Origin: UBA1563 sp041671545
GTDB lineage: Bacteria; Bacteroidota; Ignavibacteria; Ignavibacteriales; Ignavibacteriaceae
Direction: 5' to 3'
Length of the DNA: 64,000 nucleotides
Assembly: GCA_041671545.1 (NCBI GenBank)
Contig: JBAZBI010000018.1
Coordinates: forward strand, 1-64,000
This document shows, one piece after another, positions 42,364 through 51,279 of this stretch; the stretch's first letter is position 1; every line of letters starts with the position of its first letter. The notes under the pieces were generated by a model. That model did no database searches. It had not been told where the DNA came from and saw only the letters and a list, made by a program, of their open reading frames with translations. The translations under genes and the position numbers were made by a program.

Positions 42364-43260
42364 ATGAATAGAAAAACTATTTTGGTCATTGATGATGATC
42401 GAGGCAGCCTGGAGCTTATAGCTTTGGCGCTGGAAGATTCCGGTTATAATATAGTGAAAGCATTGAAACCGGCAGACGGGCTGAAGATGGCATCCGAATT
42501 ATTGCCGGGTTTGATAATACTCGATTGGTATATGCCGAAAATGGATGGCATGATGGTGCTGCGAAAATTGAAAGAGCAAAAAGCAACGAAAGAAATTCCC
42601 GTCATCATGGCGACCGGGATAAAAACCGAAAGTGAAGACCTAAAGCTGGCATTGGCAGCAGGTGCAGTAGATTTTGTCCGGAAGCCTATTGATGAGGTTG
42701 AGCTCAACGCCCGTGTAAAATCCGCTTTAAGCCTGACGCAATATTACAATGAAAGCATGGATAATCTAAAAACTATTCACCGCCAGGAAAAAGAGATGAT
42801 TCGGCAGAAGGCTGAGGAGTATAAGAAAGAACTTGAACATAAGAAACATGAATTGATATCGAATGCATTGCGGCTTCTTCAAAATATGGAGAGCACTGCG
42901 GCAATGATGGACGAGTTGAAAAAATTAGACAAAGAACTAAATGAAAACAATTCTGAGAAGCTTCATGCAGCGATGGCTAAATATCAAACAAAGTCATTTC
43001 AAACACAGTGGAATGAGTTCGAGCGGCAGTTTGAAGAAGTGCACTCCGGTTTCTACCAAAGCCTTCTGCATGATTTTCCGTCATTGACCAGTGGTGAACG
43101 AAAGCTTTGCGTTTATTTCAAGATGGATATGACGAACAAAGACATAGCAGCTCTTACGTTTGCCGGCTACGATGCAGTACGCAAAGCGCGCATCCGTCTT
43201 AAGAGCAAGTTGGATCTTTCTGCAAACGAGGACCTGTCGGAGTTTTTGAATAGATATTAA
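42364..43260 (+). CDS. Response regulator with a C-terminal HTH-like domain
   Basis: The 298-aa protein has a receiver domain (ILVIDDDRGSLELI; phosphoacceptor Asp in LIILDWYMPKMDG; Lys in VRKPID) and a long coiled coil (about 135-200). Its C-terminal region (LLHDFPSLTSGERKLCVYFKM, then NKDIAALTF and VRKARIRLKSKL) matches the LuxR-type HTH seen at the C-terminus of Bacteroidota regulators. The ATG at 42364 is chosen over a TTG at 42346 because the receiver fold starts there. It is probably phosphorylated by the adjacent kinase and then binds DNA. Confidence 0.88.
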   Translation: MNRKTILVIDDDRGSLELIALALEDSGYNIVKALKPADGLKMASELLPGLIILDWYMPKMDGMMVLRKLKEQKATKEIPVIMATGIKTESEDLKLALAAGAVDFVRKPIDEVELNARVKSALSLTQYYNESMDNLKTIHRQEKEMIRQKAEEYKKELEHKKHELISNALRLLQNMESTAAMMDELKKLDKELNENNSEKLHAAMAKYQTKSFQTQWNEFERQFEEVHSGFYQSLLHDFPSLTSGERKLCVYFKMDMTNKDIAALTFAGYDAVRKARIRLKSKLDLSANEDLSEFLNRY

Positions 43261-43680
43261 TTTTCTTCATCTATATCAATCCGCCTAAATTGAAGCTGAC
43301 CTAAAAGTTCTCCCCTATTCATTCTCCCTTATTCGTTATTCGTCCCGGGTTCCACCGGAATGAATAACGAACATTGATTTATCCCGATAAGCCGGGATTG
43401 AAATCTGTTATCCTTTCTTTTTAAACTCCATCCGGCATCAAGTATCCGTTTCCCGTTGTCCCAATTTGTCCCAACGATTTTTGATAAAGCTATGGTATGT
43501 TGTGCTGTATGTAAAACGAACTCTCTGAGAGAAAGTGTGCATGATAGAACCGAAGAAATATAACACGTTTATTGCTGCGTTGAAAAAATTGATTAAAAAA
43601 TTGCAGAAAAAAGTTGAGCGAAGCGAAATCCCTCCTCGCTTAGAAATGGAAAATAGAACAAAAAATAGAAGGAAAAAAAC
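43261..43680. other. Gene-free gap holding a 17-bp imperfect hairpin
   Basis: This 420-bp stretch shows no plausible gene. A hairpin at 43332-43371 has arms 43332-43348 and 43355-43371, complementary at 15 of 17 positions, with loop GTTCCA. A weaker ATCCCG/CGGGAT pair lies at 43381-43398, and TTGTCCCAA-type motifs follow. A GAAGGAAA ribosome site just before 43681 serves the next gene. Confidence 0.6.
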
Positions 43681-46600
43681 ATGAAAAAACTTTACTCTAT
43701 CGCTTGTATCATTACACTGTTTATTACCGGGCTGGGTATAAAGGCAACAGCAGCGGATCGTTATTCTGTTGCAACCGGCACTTGGGTTTCAACCAGTACC
43801 TGGTCTGCCACTTCAGGCGGTGCATCGGGGGCTTCTGCTCCTATTGCCGGTGATAATGTTTATATTGAAGGCGGATTTACTGTTACAGTAGGTGCATCCG
43901 CAGCGTGTACTAATCTCAGTATCGCGTCCGGATCGGCTCTAACGGTTGGAAGCTACACTCTTACTGTCTCAGGTAACTGGACTAACAATGGTTCAGAAAA
44001 CTTGACCGGAAGTATAGTTAACTTCAATGGATCGGGTGCACAGACCATTGGGGGAAGCGCATCGACAACCTTCGCGACCCTTAAGATCAACAACACAACT
44101 GGGGTAACACTCGCACGTCCAACGACCCTCAAGACGCTAACAATTGCGGATGGAACACCAAACAGTATTTTCAACGACGGTGGTTATGAGGTTGCCTTAG
44201 TCACCGGTTCAGCACTCAATCTCAATTCCGGCACATTTAAACTCGGTAGTGCAACTGCCGCGACACCATTTCCATTTTTTGGTAGTATAAACTTTGGCAC
44301 GGGAACAGTTGAATTTGCTTCGGATATTGCCCAAAATGTTCGAGAAGCGTCGTATAAAAACGTTGTCTTTTCCGGCACGGGGATTAAAACAATCGCGGCA
44401 GCAATAACAATTCAAAGTAACTGGACAGTAGGAAGTCCAGCGGATCTTTCTACAAACAACACGAATGTTAATCTTACAGGAAATCTTACAGGATCAGGCA
44501 CGATCACATGTGGATCAGGAACGATCACTATCGGCGGTGACTGGACAAACAATGGAACATTTACAAAAGGAACCGGCACTGTTGCATACAATGGCAGTTC
44601 AGCACAAACGCTCGCGGGACTCAGCTACAACAATTTGACTTTGTCAGGTGCCGGTACGAAAAACGCTGCCGCAGCAGTTACAGTGGGCGCAACTCTGAAC
44701 AATAGCTCTACAATGGATATGGTAACGTACCAGTTACTTGGAACGCTTTCTACTATTACAAATAGTGGAACAATCAAGACGCAATGCACGGCGAATCCTC
44801 CAATACCCGCAAGTAAAACATGGGGCGGCACTGTAGAATATAATGGGTCATTGGCACAAACGGCTACTGCTGGAACATACACAACTCTTACGATAAACAA
44901 TTCAACCGGAGTGACGCTTGCGGCTGCATCCACTATTACTACTCTAACTATCGGGGACGTCACTGCAAACAGTGTGTTTAATGATGGCGGATATTCAATT
45001 ACAACGGCTACCACGCTGAACATGAGTTCGGGAACCTACAATTGCACTACGGCTACCTTCTCCTGGGGAACACTAAACGCCACGGGCGGAACAGTGAATT
45101 ATGGCGCATCAGGTGCACAAACTGTTGCTGCGGAGAATTATTCAAATCTGACTATTTCCGGTTTAAGAACCACCAACAGCGTCACGATCAATGGCTCGGT
45201 TGGAGTTGCCGGTACGTTTACAAACTCTGCGACGTTCAGTTCAGGTAACTATCTGCTCACCGGAAGTACAATCACGTATAATGGTGCAAGCCAAACGGTT
45301 ATAGCACTTCCTGTAGCATACGTTAACCTTACGCTGTCCGGTAGCGGGACGAAGACTGCGGATGCCGCCATTAGTGTAAGCGGCACACTCACCAATAGCG
45401 TTACATTGGATATGGGAACATATGCTTTAACCGAAAGCGGTACACCATCAAACTCAGGAACGATAAATACCCAGAATACTTCTGGGACACCCATTTCGTC
45501 GGGCAAAACTTGGGGAGGTATTGTCAATTTCAACGGATCATCTGGTCAAACTGTACCAGCGGGAACTTATGCCACGCTTGAAATCAATAATGCAAATTCA
45601 AGCGGGGTGACGCTTGGCGCTTCGGTTACTATAACCACACTTATCATAGGCGATGTAATCGGGAATAGTATTTTCCGCGATGGTGGTCAGACAATTTCAA
45701 CTGCAACGAATTTAACGATAACATCGGGTACGTATTATTGCTCTACTTCAACCTTCCCGTGGGCGACTTCGAGCATTGGTGGTACGGTTTCGTATAGCAC
45801 GAGTAGTACTCAAACCATTGCTAATAAAACATACACTAACCTTTATATATCCGGCGGCTTCAGTAATGGTCCATTAACAAAGACACTTGCGACGGGTGCT
45901 ACTACCACGGTAAGCGGTACCCTTACTATAACAAGCTACACCACATTGGCTTTTAGTACAACTCCTCAAACATTAGCCCTTACAGGAACAGGTACCGGTA
46001 CGTTAGCAAACACCGGAACAATAGACATGAGCACAGGTCCTAACGCTGCACATGTATTTCAGATTGCTGCGACCAGTGGATCAAATTTCGGAACATTGAC
46101 TGCTGGAACGGGCAGTACAGTGGAATACACCGCAACAGGTGGAGGAAAGTGGATCTTTGGTGTTAGTAATGTAACATATAATAATTTAACGTTAGACAAC
46201 ACCAGCGGTATTAATACGGCAGGTGGTAATCTGACAGTGAATGGTACGTTGACTACAACTGCCGGTGGAGTCCTGAACATGGGGACCTACTTGTTAAGCG
46301 TGACCGATGTATCTAATGGAGGAACCATAAAGACACAAAATACAACTAGTCTTCCGATTTCGATAGGCAAAACGTGGGGAGGAACAGTTCAATATGATGC
46401 TTCTTCAGGTCAAACAGTGGTGGCAGGTACCTATAACAATCTTAATACAAGTAATTCAGCAGGTGTTTCACTTGGTGGCGGCGTAACAGTAAATGGCACG
46501 CTGACACTAACAAGCGGCAACCTCACGACAGGTTCCTACACCCTGACCCTTGGGTCAGACGCAACTTTATCAGAAGCTGCCGGTCATTATTTAGTTGGTA

Positions 46601-47607
46601 ATTTACAAACAACTCAGGCGGTTGGCAGTGGCGCCTCTTCAACTTTCGGCGGCATTGGTGTTACGCTAGGTGCAGCCGTAGAGGATTTAGGGAATGTTAC
46701 CGTAACAAGAATTTCCGGTTCGCACGTAACATTAAATTCTAACACCGGTATTAATAGAATTTGGAAAATCAACCCAACAAATGCTTTAACAGTTGCGAGA
46801 GATTTAACAATTTCATGGATAGCCGATGATGATAATAGCAAAGTTTTAACATCTGTCCAGGCGTGGAAGTCAACAGATGATTTTGCAAGTGTAGATAATA
46901 CTTCAACAATTGGTTCAACAACAGATGCATCATCATCCCGTTCAGTAACAGCCTCACTTCCTTCTTTAACCGGTGCTGCAACTACTTCATTTACGGTAAG
47001 TCAAAGCAATCAACCTCTTCCTGTTGAATTAACATCGTTTAATTCTTCAGTAAATGGAAAAGCAGTAAACTTAACCTGGAAAACCGCCACGGAAATTAAC
47101 AACTATGGATTTGAAGTTGAGAGAATTAGGAATGAGGAATTAGGAATTAAGAATTGGGAGAAAGTTGGTTTTGTAACTGGCGCAGGCAACAGTAATTCAC
47201 CTAAAGAGTACAGCTTTACGGATAAGTCGGTCACCTCAGGCAAATATCTCTACCGTCTAAAACAATTAGACAACGACGGACAATACTCTTATAGTAAAGA
47301 AGTAGAAGCAGACCTTGGTACGCCAACCGCATTTGTGTTAGAACAGAATTATCCTAACCCGTTTAATCCTTCAACAGTCATAAGATATACGTTGCCATTT
47401 GAGAGTAACGTAAAACTTATTGTGTATAATTTACTTGGGGAAGTAGTAAAAGAATTAGTGAGCGAAACAGTTTCTGCCGGGTATCAAGAGGTTAGTTTTG
47501 ATGCTGGCAAATTGTCATCGGGAATTTACTTTTACACTCTGCATGCAACTTCGCTTGACGGGAAACAGACTTATCAAAGCGTAAAAAAAATGTTGTTGTT
47601 AAAATAA
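43681..47607 (+). CDS. Giant repetitive T9SS-exported surface protein
   Basis: The 1308-aa protein has a signal peptide (YSIACIITLFITGLGIKATA). About 1100 residues of low-complexity, Thr/Ser/Gly/Asn-rich repeats follow, with recurring motifs: KTWGGTVEYNGSxxQT (three clear copies), YNNLTLSGxGTK and GTLTNS. A stalk region PVELTSFNSSVNGKAVNLTWKTATE resembles the one in the 5'-terminal cytochrome, and the C-terminal T9SS sorting domain carries NYPNPFNPST. Repeats of this beta-solenoid type usually form adhesins or extended surface filaments. The stalk loop holds a 7-bp repeat at 47123-47157. The gene follows a two-component pair that may regulate it; this is context only. Confidence 0.9.
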   Translation: MKKLYSIACIITLFITGLGIKATAADRYSVATGTWVSTSTWSATSGGASGASAPIAGDNVYIEGGFTVTVGASAACTNLSIASGSALTVGSYTLTVSGNWTNNGSENLTGSIVNFNGSGAQTIGGSASTTFATLKINNTTGVTLARPTTLKTLTIADGTPNSIFNDGGYEVALVTGSALNLNSGTFKLGSATAATPFPFFGSINFGTGTVEFASDIAQNVREASYKNVVFSGTGIKTIAAAITIQSNWTVGSPADLSTNNTNVNLTGNLTGSGTITCGSGTITIGGDWTNNGTFTKGTGTVAYNGSSAQTLAGLSYNNLTLSGAGTKNAAAAVTVGATLNNSSTMDMVTYQLLGTLSTITNSGTIKTQCTANPPIPASKTWGGTVEYNGSLAQTATAGTYTTLTINNSTGVTLAAASTITTLTIGDVTANSVFNDGGYSITTATTLNMSSGTYNCTTATFSWGTLNATGGTVNYGASGAQTVAAENYSNLTISGLRTTNSVTINGSVGVAGTFTNSATFSSGNYLLTGSTITYNGASQTVIALPVAYVNLTLSGSGTKTADAAISVSGTLTNSVTLDMGTYALTESGTPSNSGTINTQNTSGTPISSGKTWGGIVNFNGSSGQTVPAGTYATLEINNANSSGVTLGASVTITTLIIGDVIGNSIFRDGGQTISTATNLTITSGTYYCSTSTFPWATSSIGGTVSYSTSSTQTIANKTYTNLYISGGFSNGPLTKTLATGATTTVSGTLTITSYTTLAFSTTPQTLALTGTGTGTLANTGTIDMSTGPNAAHVFQIAATSGSNFGTLTAGTGSTVEYTATGGGKWIFGVSNVTYNNLTLDNTSGINTAGGNLTVNGTLTTTAGGVLNMGTYLLSVTDVSNGGTIKTQNTTSLPISIGKTWGGTVQYDASSGQTVVAGTYNNLNTSNSAGVSLGGGVTVNGTLTLTSGNLTTGSYTLTLGSDATLSEAAGHYLVGNLQTTQAVGSGASSTFGGIGVTLGAAVEDLGNVTVTRISGSHVTLNSNTGINRIWKINPTNALTVARDLTISWIADDDNSKVLTSVQAWKSTDDFASVDNTSTIGSTTDASSSRSVTASLPSLTGAATTSFTVSQSNQPLPVELTSFNSSVNGKAVNLTWKTATEINNYGFEVERIRNEELGIKNWEKVGFVTGAGNSNSPKEYSFTDKSVTSGKYLYRLKQLDNDGQYSYSKEVEADLGTPTAFVLEQNYPNPFNPSTVIRYTLPFESNVKLIVYNLLGEVVKELVSETVSAGYQEVSFDAGKLSSGIYFYTLHATSLDGKQTYQSVKKMLLLK
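47123..47157. repeat. Five 7-bp GAATNNN units inside a coding loop
   Basis: GAATTAG, GAATGAG, GAATTAG, GAATTAA and GAATTGG follow directly, encoding about RIRNEELGIKNW. In the cytochrome at the window start the matching loop is five residues shorter (VQRKIGTKWETI). Confidence 0.7.
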
Positions 47608-47627
47608 GCCTGACCCCTTTTGCAATT

Positions 47628-47661
47628 AAAACCTCCGCAGTTTTTAAAACTGCGGAGGTTT
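47628..47661 (+). terminator. Terminator after the giant surface-protein gene
   Basis: AAACCTCCGCAGTTTT and AAAACTGCGGAGGTTT form a stem of about 14 bp followed by a short T-rich stretch. Confidence 0.75.
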
Positions 47662-47694
47662 GTAATAAATAATTGTTTGAATAGGCAGAATTAA

Positions 47695-47767
47695 CAGTCC
47701 GTTCCGAAGGAACTGAAATATATTGTTCTCGCTAACATGCTAAAAACAAGTAGCCCCTACGGAGCTA
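47695..47767. repeat. REP-like pair of small palindromes
   Basis: GTTCC-GAA-GGAAC (47701-47713) and TAGCCCC-TAC-GGAGCTA (47751-47767) are spaced by about 40 bp of AT-rich sequence. Similar paired short hairpins are common dispersed elements in this bacterial group. Confidence 0.35.
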
Positions 47768-47794
47768 ATAATGTTGTGGGAGGTTGAGATGATC

Positions 47795-48673
47795 TTATTT
47801 ACACAACGACCGCAATGTTTTAATATTCTCTTTATCTTCAAGTTGCTCTTTTCCTTTTGGGGTTTCGAGAATTTTGGGGATGTGAAGTAAACGTTTGTCG
47901 TTCATAATATTTGTAAAACCTTCCAATCCGATGAACCCTTTGCCGATATGATCATGCCTATCAACTCGACTCGCAAGAGGTTTTTTGCTGTCGTTCATGT
48001 GGAAACATTTTAGCAAACCCAACCCGATACTCTCATCGAAATCAGTAATCACTTTGTTGTATTTTTTTTTGTCCTTAATGTCATAACCGGCGGCAAAGAT
48101 ATGAGCAGTATCAATACAAACGCACATTCGCTCTTTCTCATCAACCAAATCAATTATTTTTTTAAGATGTTCAAAGCTGTAACCGATTGCTGTGCCTTGT
48201 CCGGCCGTTGCTTCCAACATGCTTTGAACTTTGTAATTTTTAGTTTTCTGGTGTGCAAGGTTTAGAGATTCTGCAATCAATTTAATGCCTTCTTCTTCTC
48301 CCATCCCACCATGTGCACCGGGATGAAAATTGAGATATGGAATTCCGAGCATCTCGCATCGTTCAAGTTCATCAATAAAAGCATCGCGCGATTTTTCAAG
48401 AAGTTCCGGTTTGGATGAGCAGAGATTTATTAAATATGAATCGTGCGAGACGACTACTTTTATGGAAGATGCAGCGAGTTTTCTTTTGAATTCATCCGCT
48501 TCGTTCTGCGTTAATACTTTCCCTTTCCATTGATTATTATTCTTCGTAAAAATCTGGATTGCGGTGAAGTTGAGTTTTTCAGCTAAAGTTATTGCCGCCG
48601 AAACTCCGCCTTGCGTAGATGTATGAGCTCCGAGTAGATGAGTTGTCATGTTGGTATTTCCGATAAAGTCCAT
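47795..48673 (-). CDS. nfo: Deoxyribonuclease IV (apurinic/apyrimidinic endonuclease)
   Basis: The 292-aa AP-endonuclease-2 family protein has a TIM-barrel zinc site, with LLGAHTSTQGGVSAAI, YLNFHPGAHGG, CIDTAHIFAAGYD, FHMNDSKKPLASRVDRHDHIGKG and PKILETPKG. It cuts DNA 5' to abasic sites for base-excision repair. The ATG at 48673 has AGGA upstream. A second ATG eight codons later (GGAAA upstream) is an alternative start. It ends just past the REP-like element. Confidence 0.96.
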   Translation of the reverse strand: MDFIGNTNMTTHLLGAHTSTQGGVSAAITLAEKLNFTAIQIFTKNNNQWKGKVLTQNEADEFKRKLAASSIKVVVSHDSYLINLCSSKPELLEKSRDAFIDELERCEMLGIPYLNFHPGAHGGMGEEEGIKLIAESLNLAHQKTKNYKVQSMLEATAGQGTAIGYSFEHLKKIIDLVDEKERMCVCIDTAHIFAAGYDIKDKKKYNKVITDFDESIGLGLLKCFHMNDSKKPLASRVDRHDHIGKGFIGLEGFTNIMNDKRLLHIPKILETPKGKEQLEDKENIKTLRSLCK

Positions 48674-48696
48674 TATTCATCCTAAAATAAACTTTT

Positions 48697-48793
48697 GCAT
48701 GAATGAATGGGTGAATGATTGAATGGAAAAAATGAACGTTTATATATTGTATTAAAACTTGATTTATACAACCATGCAAACATTCATCCATGC
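48697..48793. repeat. GAATG-rich imperfect palindrome, third copy
   Basis: The left arm 48697-48709 and right arm 48781-48793 are complementary at 12 of 13 positions (GCATGAATGAATG against GCATGGATGAATG). The copy shares TGGGTGAATGATTGAATGG with the element at 9.98 kb. Confidence 0.65.
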
Positions 48794-48829
48794 TTTAAAA
48801 TATTGAGACCATTAAAATTTATTGATATT

Positions 48830-49729
48830 TTATTTATGCGAACCGTACTTCATAATATGTATTATTGCTTCTTCAATCGTCTGTTGTTTTATTCCGTACG
48901 ATTGAAGTTTGTTCGTATTCATAGAAACATCAGCAACGGCTGGATAGTTCGGTAAATCATTTAAAAATATTTTTTGCAGAAGATTTTTATCAAGGTTTGC
49001 CGATCGACATAAAATTCCTCCAAGGTCATAACGGGAAACGCGTTCCAATCCACCGAAGTTAAGAATTTCAGTTTTGAAATCTTTTTGAATTATTTCACAG
49101 ATCATCCGCGCGGCTTCATGTAAGGCAAGCGGCGTTCTGTACTGATCGGCAAAGAGGGAAACAGATGTTCTGCTTTTTAGTTTTTCGTACATTTCTTGAA
49201 AATGATTTGTTGCGTGTGTGGAACTTAGTCCATAAAGCAAAGCAGTTCTCAGAATAATATAGTTATCAAAAACATTTTTAATTTTTATTTCACCGAGTAA
49301 TTTTGTTTCCGCATAAAAAGAAACCGGAATTAATTTAGCATCTTCGTTTAACATCGAACCGCGGTATCCGGCGTAAACTAAATCAGTTGAAAGATATATG
49401 AGTTTTGCGGAATGCTTCTCGCATAACTCCGCCAGATGCTCTGTTACTTTTACGTTAATCGAATAGACATCTTTTGGAGGTAAAAGCATTGCGGCATTCG
49501 GATTTGAAATTGCAGCGGTATGCACAACAATATTTGGATTAAACGATTCGAATAATTGTGTCAACAGATCAAAGTTTGTTAAATCAATTTTAGCTGAATT
49601 ATATTTTTCGCAATTCCCGATGTGCTGATGGTACGTTGTTAAAATGTTGAAATGGTTCGCCAATTCTTTGTTAAGAAATTGCCCAAGCAATCCGCTGCCG
49701 CCGGTGATCAATACTTTTAGAGAAGACAT
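48830..49729 (-). CDS. dTDP-4-dehydrorhamnose reductase-like SDR (RmlD family)
   Basis: The 299-aa protein has VLITGGSGLLGQFLN, an SDR active-site Ser/Tyr/Lys set (STDLVYAGY, then FYAETKLLGE), and the TPLALHEAARMICEII C-terminal segment of RmlD-type reductases. It would reduce dTDP-4-keto-rhamnose to dTDP-rhamnose. RmlB is 12.5 kb away at 61.4 kb on the other strand; RmlA and RmlC are not in the window. Other SDR substrates are possible. Single gene. Confidence 0.85.
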   Translation of the reverse strand: MSSLKVLITGGSGLLGQFLNKELANHFNILTTYHQHIGNCEKYNSAKIDLTNFDLLTQLFESFNPNIVVHTAAISNPNAAMLLPPKDVYSINVKVTEHLAELCEKHSAKLIYLSTDLVYAGYRGSMLNEDAKLIPVSFYAETKLLGEIKIKNVFDNYIILRTALLYGLSSTHATNHFQEMYEKLKSRTSVSLFADQYRTPLALHEAARMICEIIQKDFKTEILNFGGLERVSRYDLGGILCRSANLDKNLLQKIFLNDLPNYPAVADVSMNTNKLQSYGIKQQTIEEAIIHIMKYGSHK

Positions 49730-49813
49730 ACCGGATTCCAGTTTATTAAAGTCTCGTTGCTCATCTTTATTCCATTTTGAAATTAGAAAATCATAGAAAT
49801 AATTGATGAGAAT

Positions 49814-50638
49814 TTAGAAAAAGAAATTGGATTTTATACCGAGGATAAAATAATTAATGGAATAATTTTGAAACGTTGTGTGTTGGTACGAAGAAATAAG
49901 TTTTATTGAAGAGGACACAGAATATTCAAGTTGTCCGAAATATAAAGAGGTTTGAGTATAATCCTGATTAAAAATTGTGAGTAGGTCCGAGTCGAAATAG
50001 TAAGCTCTTTTCCCGATCATTCCACCGGCTTTTAAGAGTAATTGCGAGCTAAGCAAATAATGAAATTTCCCGTAGAGCGAATACAATTTCCTGCCGTCCG
50101 ATATTTGCGAATAATTGGGCTTGATCGAAAGAAAAAGATCATTTGAAATTATTTTTTCGAAGCGCAAAGTTAGCTGCGAAGCATTTTGCTGGGTTAATCC
50201 GTTTATATTAAGATTACCTTTTGCGTGAAGATATGTGTAAGAAAAACCTAAGTAATAAAGGTTCTTGTAATAGAAAAGATCGAGATTATATAAATTAGTA
50301 TAATTGCTGTAAGTATATGGATAAGGAGTGTAAGAATAGTCTCCTTTCAAATGTGCGTAAGCAAGTTTTACTCCGAACGGGAAAAAGTTCAAATAATTAC
50401 TCGCCAAGAATGTCTGTTGTACGTAATTCCAATCTTTTCCTGAGATCAGAAGGTTATCGTAATTAACGGTCAAGAAATAATTTTTTGTTATGCCGGTGGT
50501 GTTATAAAATGCATATGATTTTGATAAGTCTTTGCTGGAATAATTCCCGTACGTAAAATAAAATGAAGGGCTGACCAATGTTGAATCAGCCCACAAAACC
50601 GAAGATAAAAAGAAAAAAATAATTAAAACGTTTTTCAT
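49814..50638 (-). CDS. Outer-membrane beta-barrel protein (YaiO-like)
   Basis: The 274-aa protein has a signal peptide (VLIIFFFLSSVLWA). It is made almost entirely of alternating Tyr/Leu/Ser strands separated by short turns (for example YLGFSYTYLHAKGNLNING), ending in a hydrophobic aromatic pair (SNFFF), as expected of a small outer-membrane barrel. The pattern recalls YaiO proteins, which are often joined to TPR domains. Here the TPR is a separate gene immediately upstream, overlapping by ATGA. It is the last gene of the PqqD/ATP-grasp/decarboxylase operon. Confidence 0.8.
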   Translation of the reverse strand: MKNVLIIFFFLSSVLWADSTLVSPSFYFTYGNYSSKDLSKSYAFYNTTGITKNYFLTVNYDNLLISGKDWNYVQQTFLASNYLNFFPFGVKLAYAHLKGDYSYTPYPYTYSNYTNLYNLDLFYYKNLYYLGFSYTYLHAKGNLNINGLTQQNASQLTLRFEKIISNDLFLSIKPNYSQISDGRKLYSLYGKFHYLLSSQLLLKAGGMIGKRAYYFDSDLLTIFNQDYTQTSLYFGQLEYSVSSSIKLISSYQHTTFQNYSINYFILGIKSNFFF

Positions 50639-51270
50639 TTAACTAACTCATATCCCTGAGAAGCGAGTGAGTCGTTTTGCGCGACCATCAAAGCGGAAGT
50701 AAAAAGTTCTTTCGCTTTTTGTTTATCGCCTAAATAGTAGAGCGTCCAACCGAGTGATAAATTCGGCTCATACTCCGAAGGATACAGAATGAAAGCTTTC
50801 TCCAAATATTTTTTTGCTTGCTGGTAATCTCCGCTATTTAAGAATATTTGGCCAAGCCGTAAATTTGCCGTGTAATGATTCGCATCGAGTTTAAGGATTG
50901 AAGTATACGTTTGTTTAACAGCCTCCCAATCATTCAAACCGGAAAGCGGAAGGGTTAATCCAAGCATTGCTTCGATGCTGTTCTTATTGATTGCGAGCGC
51001 CTTTGTGTAATAAGTTTTGGATTTTTGATAGTCTTTTTTGTTGTAATAAAGCCAGCCAAGCCGTGTGTTCAAAATGTAATTACCGGAATTAGCATCATAA
51101 ATTTTTTGAAGTTCTGAGATGGCATTATTGTAATCGCTTTTCTCTTCATACTTAATTGAGCGGTTTGTTGAAGAAATTATATCATCTGATTTTTTTGATA
51201 GTGTTACAAATGCCAAACCGGAAAAAGTAATAAAGATTAAAAGTGCTGCGAATATTTTAGGTGATTTCAT
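50635..51270 (-). CDS. Membrane-anchored TPR protein
   Basis: The 211-aa protein has one N-terminal hydrophobic anchor (KIFAALLIFITFSGLAFV) and about four tetratricopeptide repeats (SIKYEEKSDYNNAISELQKI, TRLGWLYYNKKDYQKSKTYY, NLRLGQIFLNSGDYQQAKKY, LSLGWTLYYLGDKQKAKELF). TPRs bind peptides or partner proteins. Its stop overlaps the barrel gene (ATGA), and it follows the urea-channel/M23 gene by 9 bp. The role is probably periplasmic scaffolding between the inner-membrane fusion protein and the barrel. Confidence 0.85.
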   Translation of the reverse strand: MKSPKIFAALLIFITFSGLAFVTLSKKSDDIISSTNRSIKYEEKSDYNNAISELQKIYDANSGNYILNTRLGWLYYNKKDYQKSKTYYTKALAINKNSIEAMLGLTLPLSGLNDWEAVKQTYTSILKLDANHYTANLRLGQIFLNSGDYQQAKKYLEKAFILYPSEYEPNLSLGWTLYYLGDKQKAKELFTSALMVAQNDSLASQGYELVK

Positions 51271-51279
51271 TGGTTCTCC

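Noticed and set aside
44625..45533. Minus-strand frames inside the giant surface-protein gene
   Set aside because: They are shadows of Thr/Ser/Gly-rich repeats with no start context.
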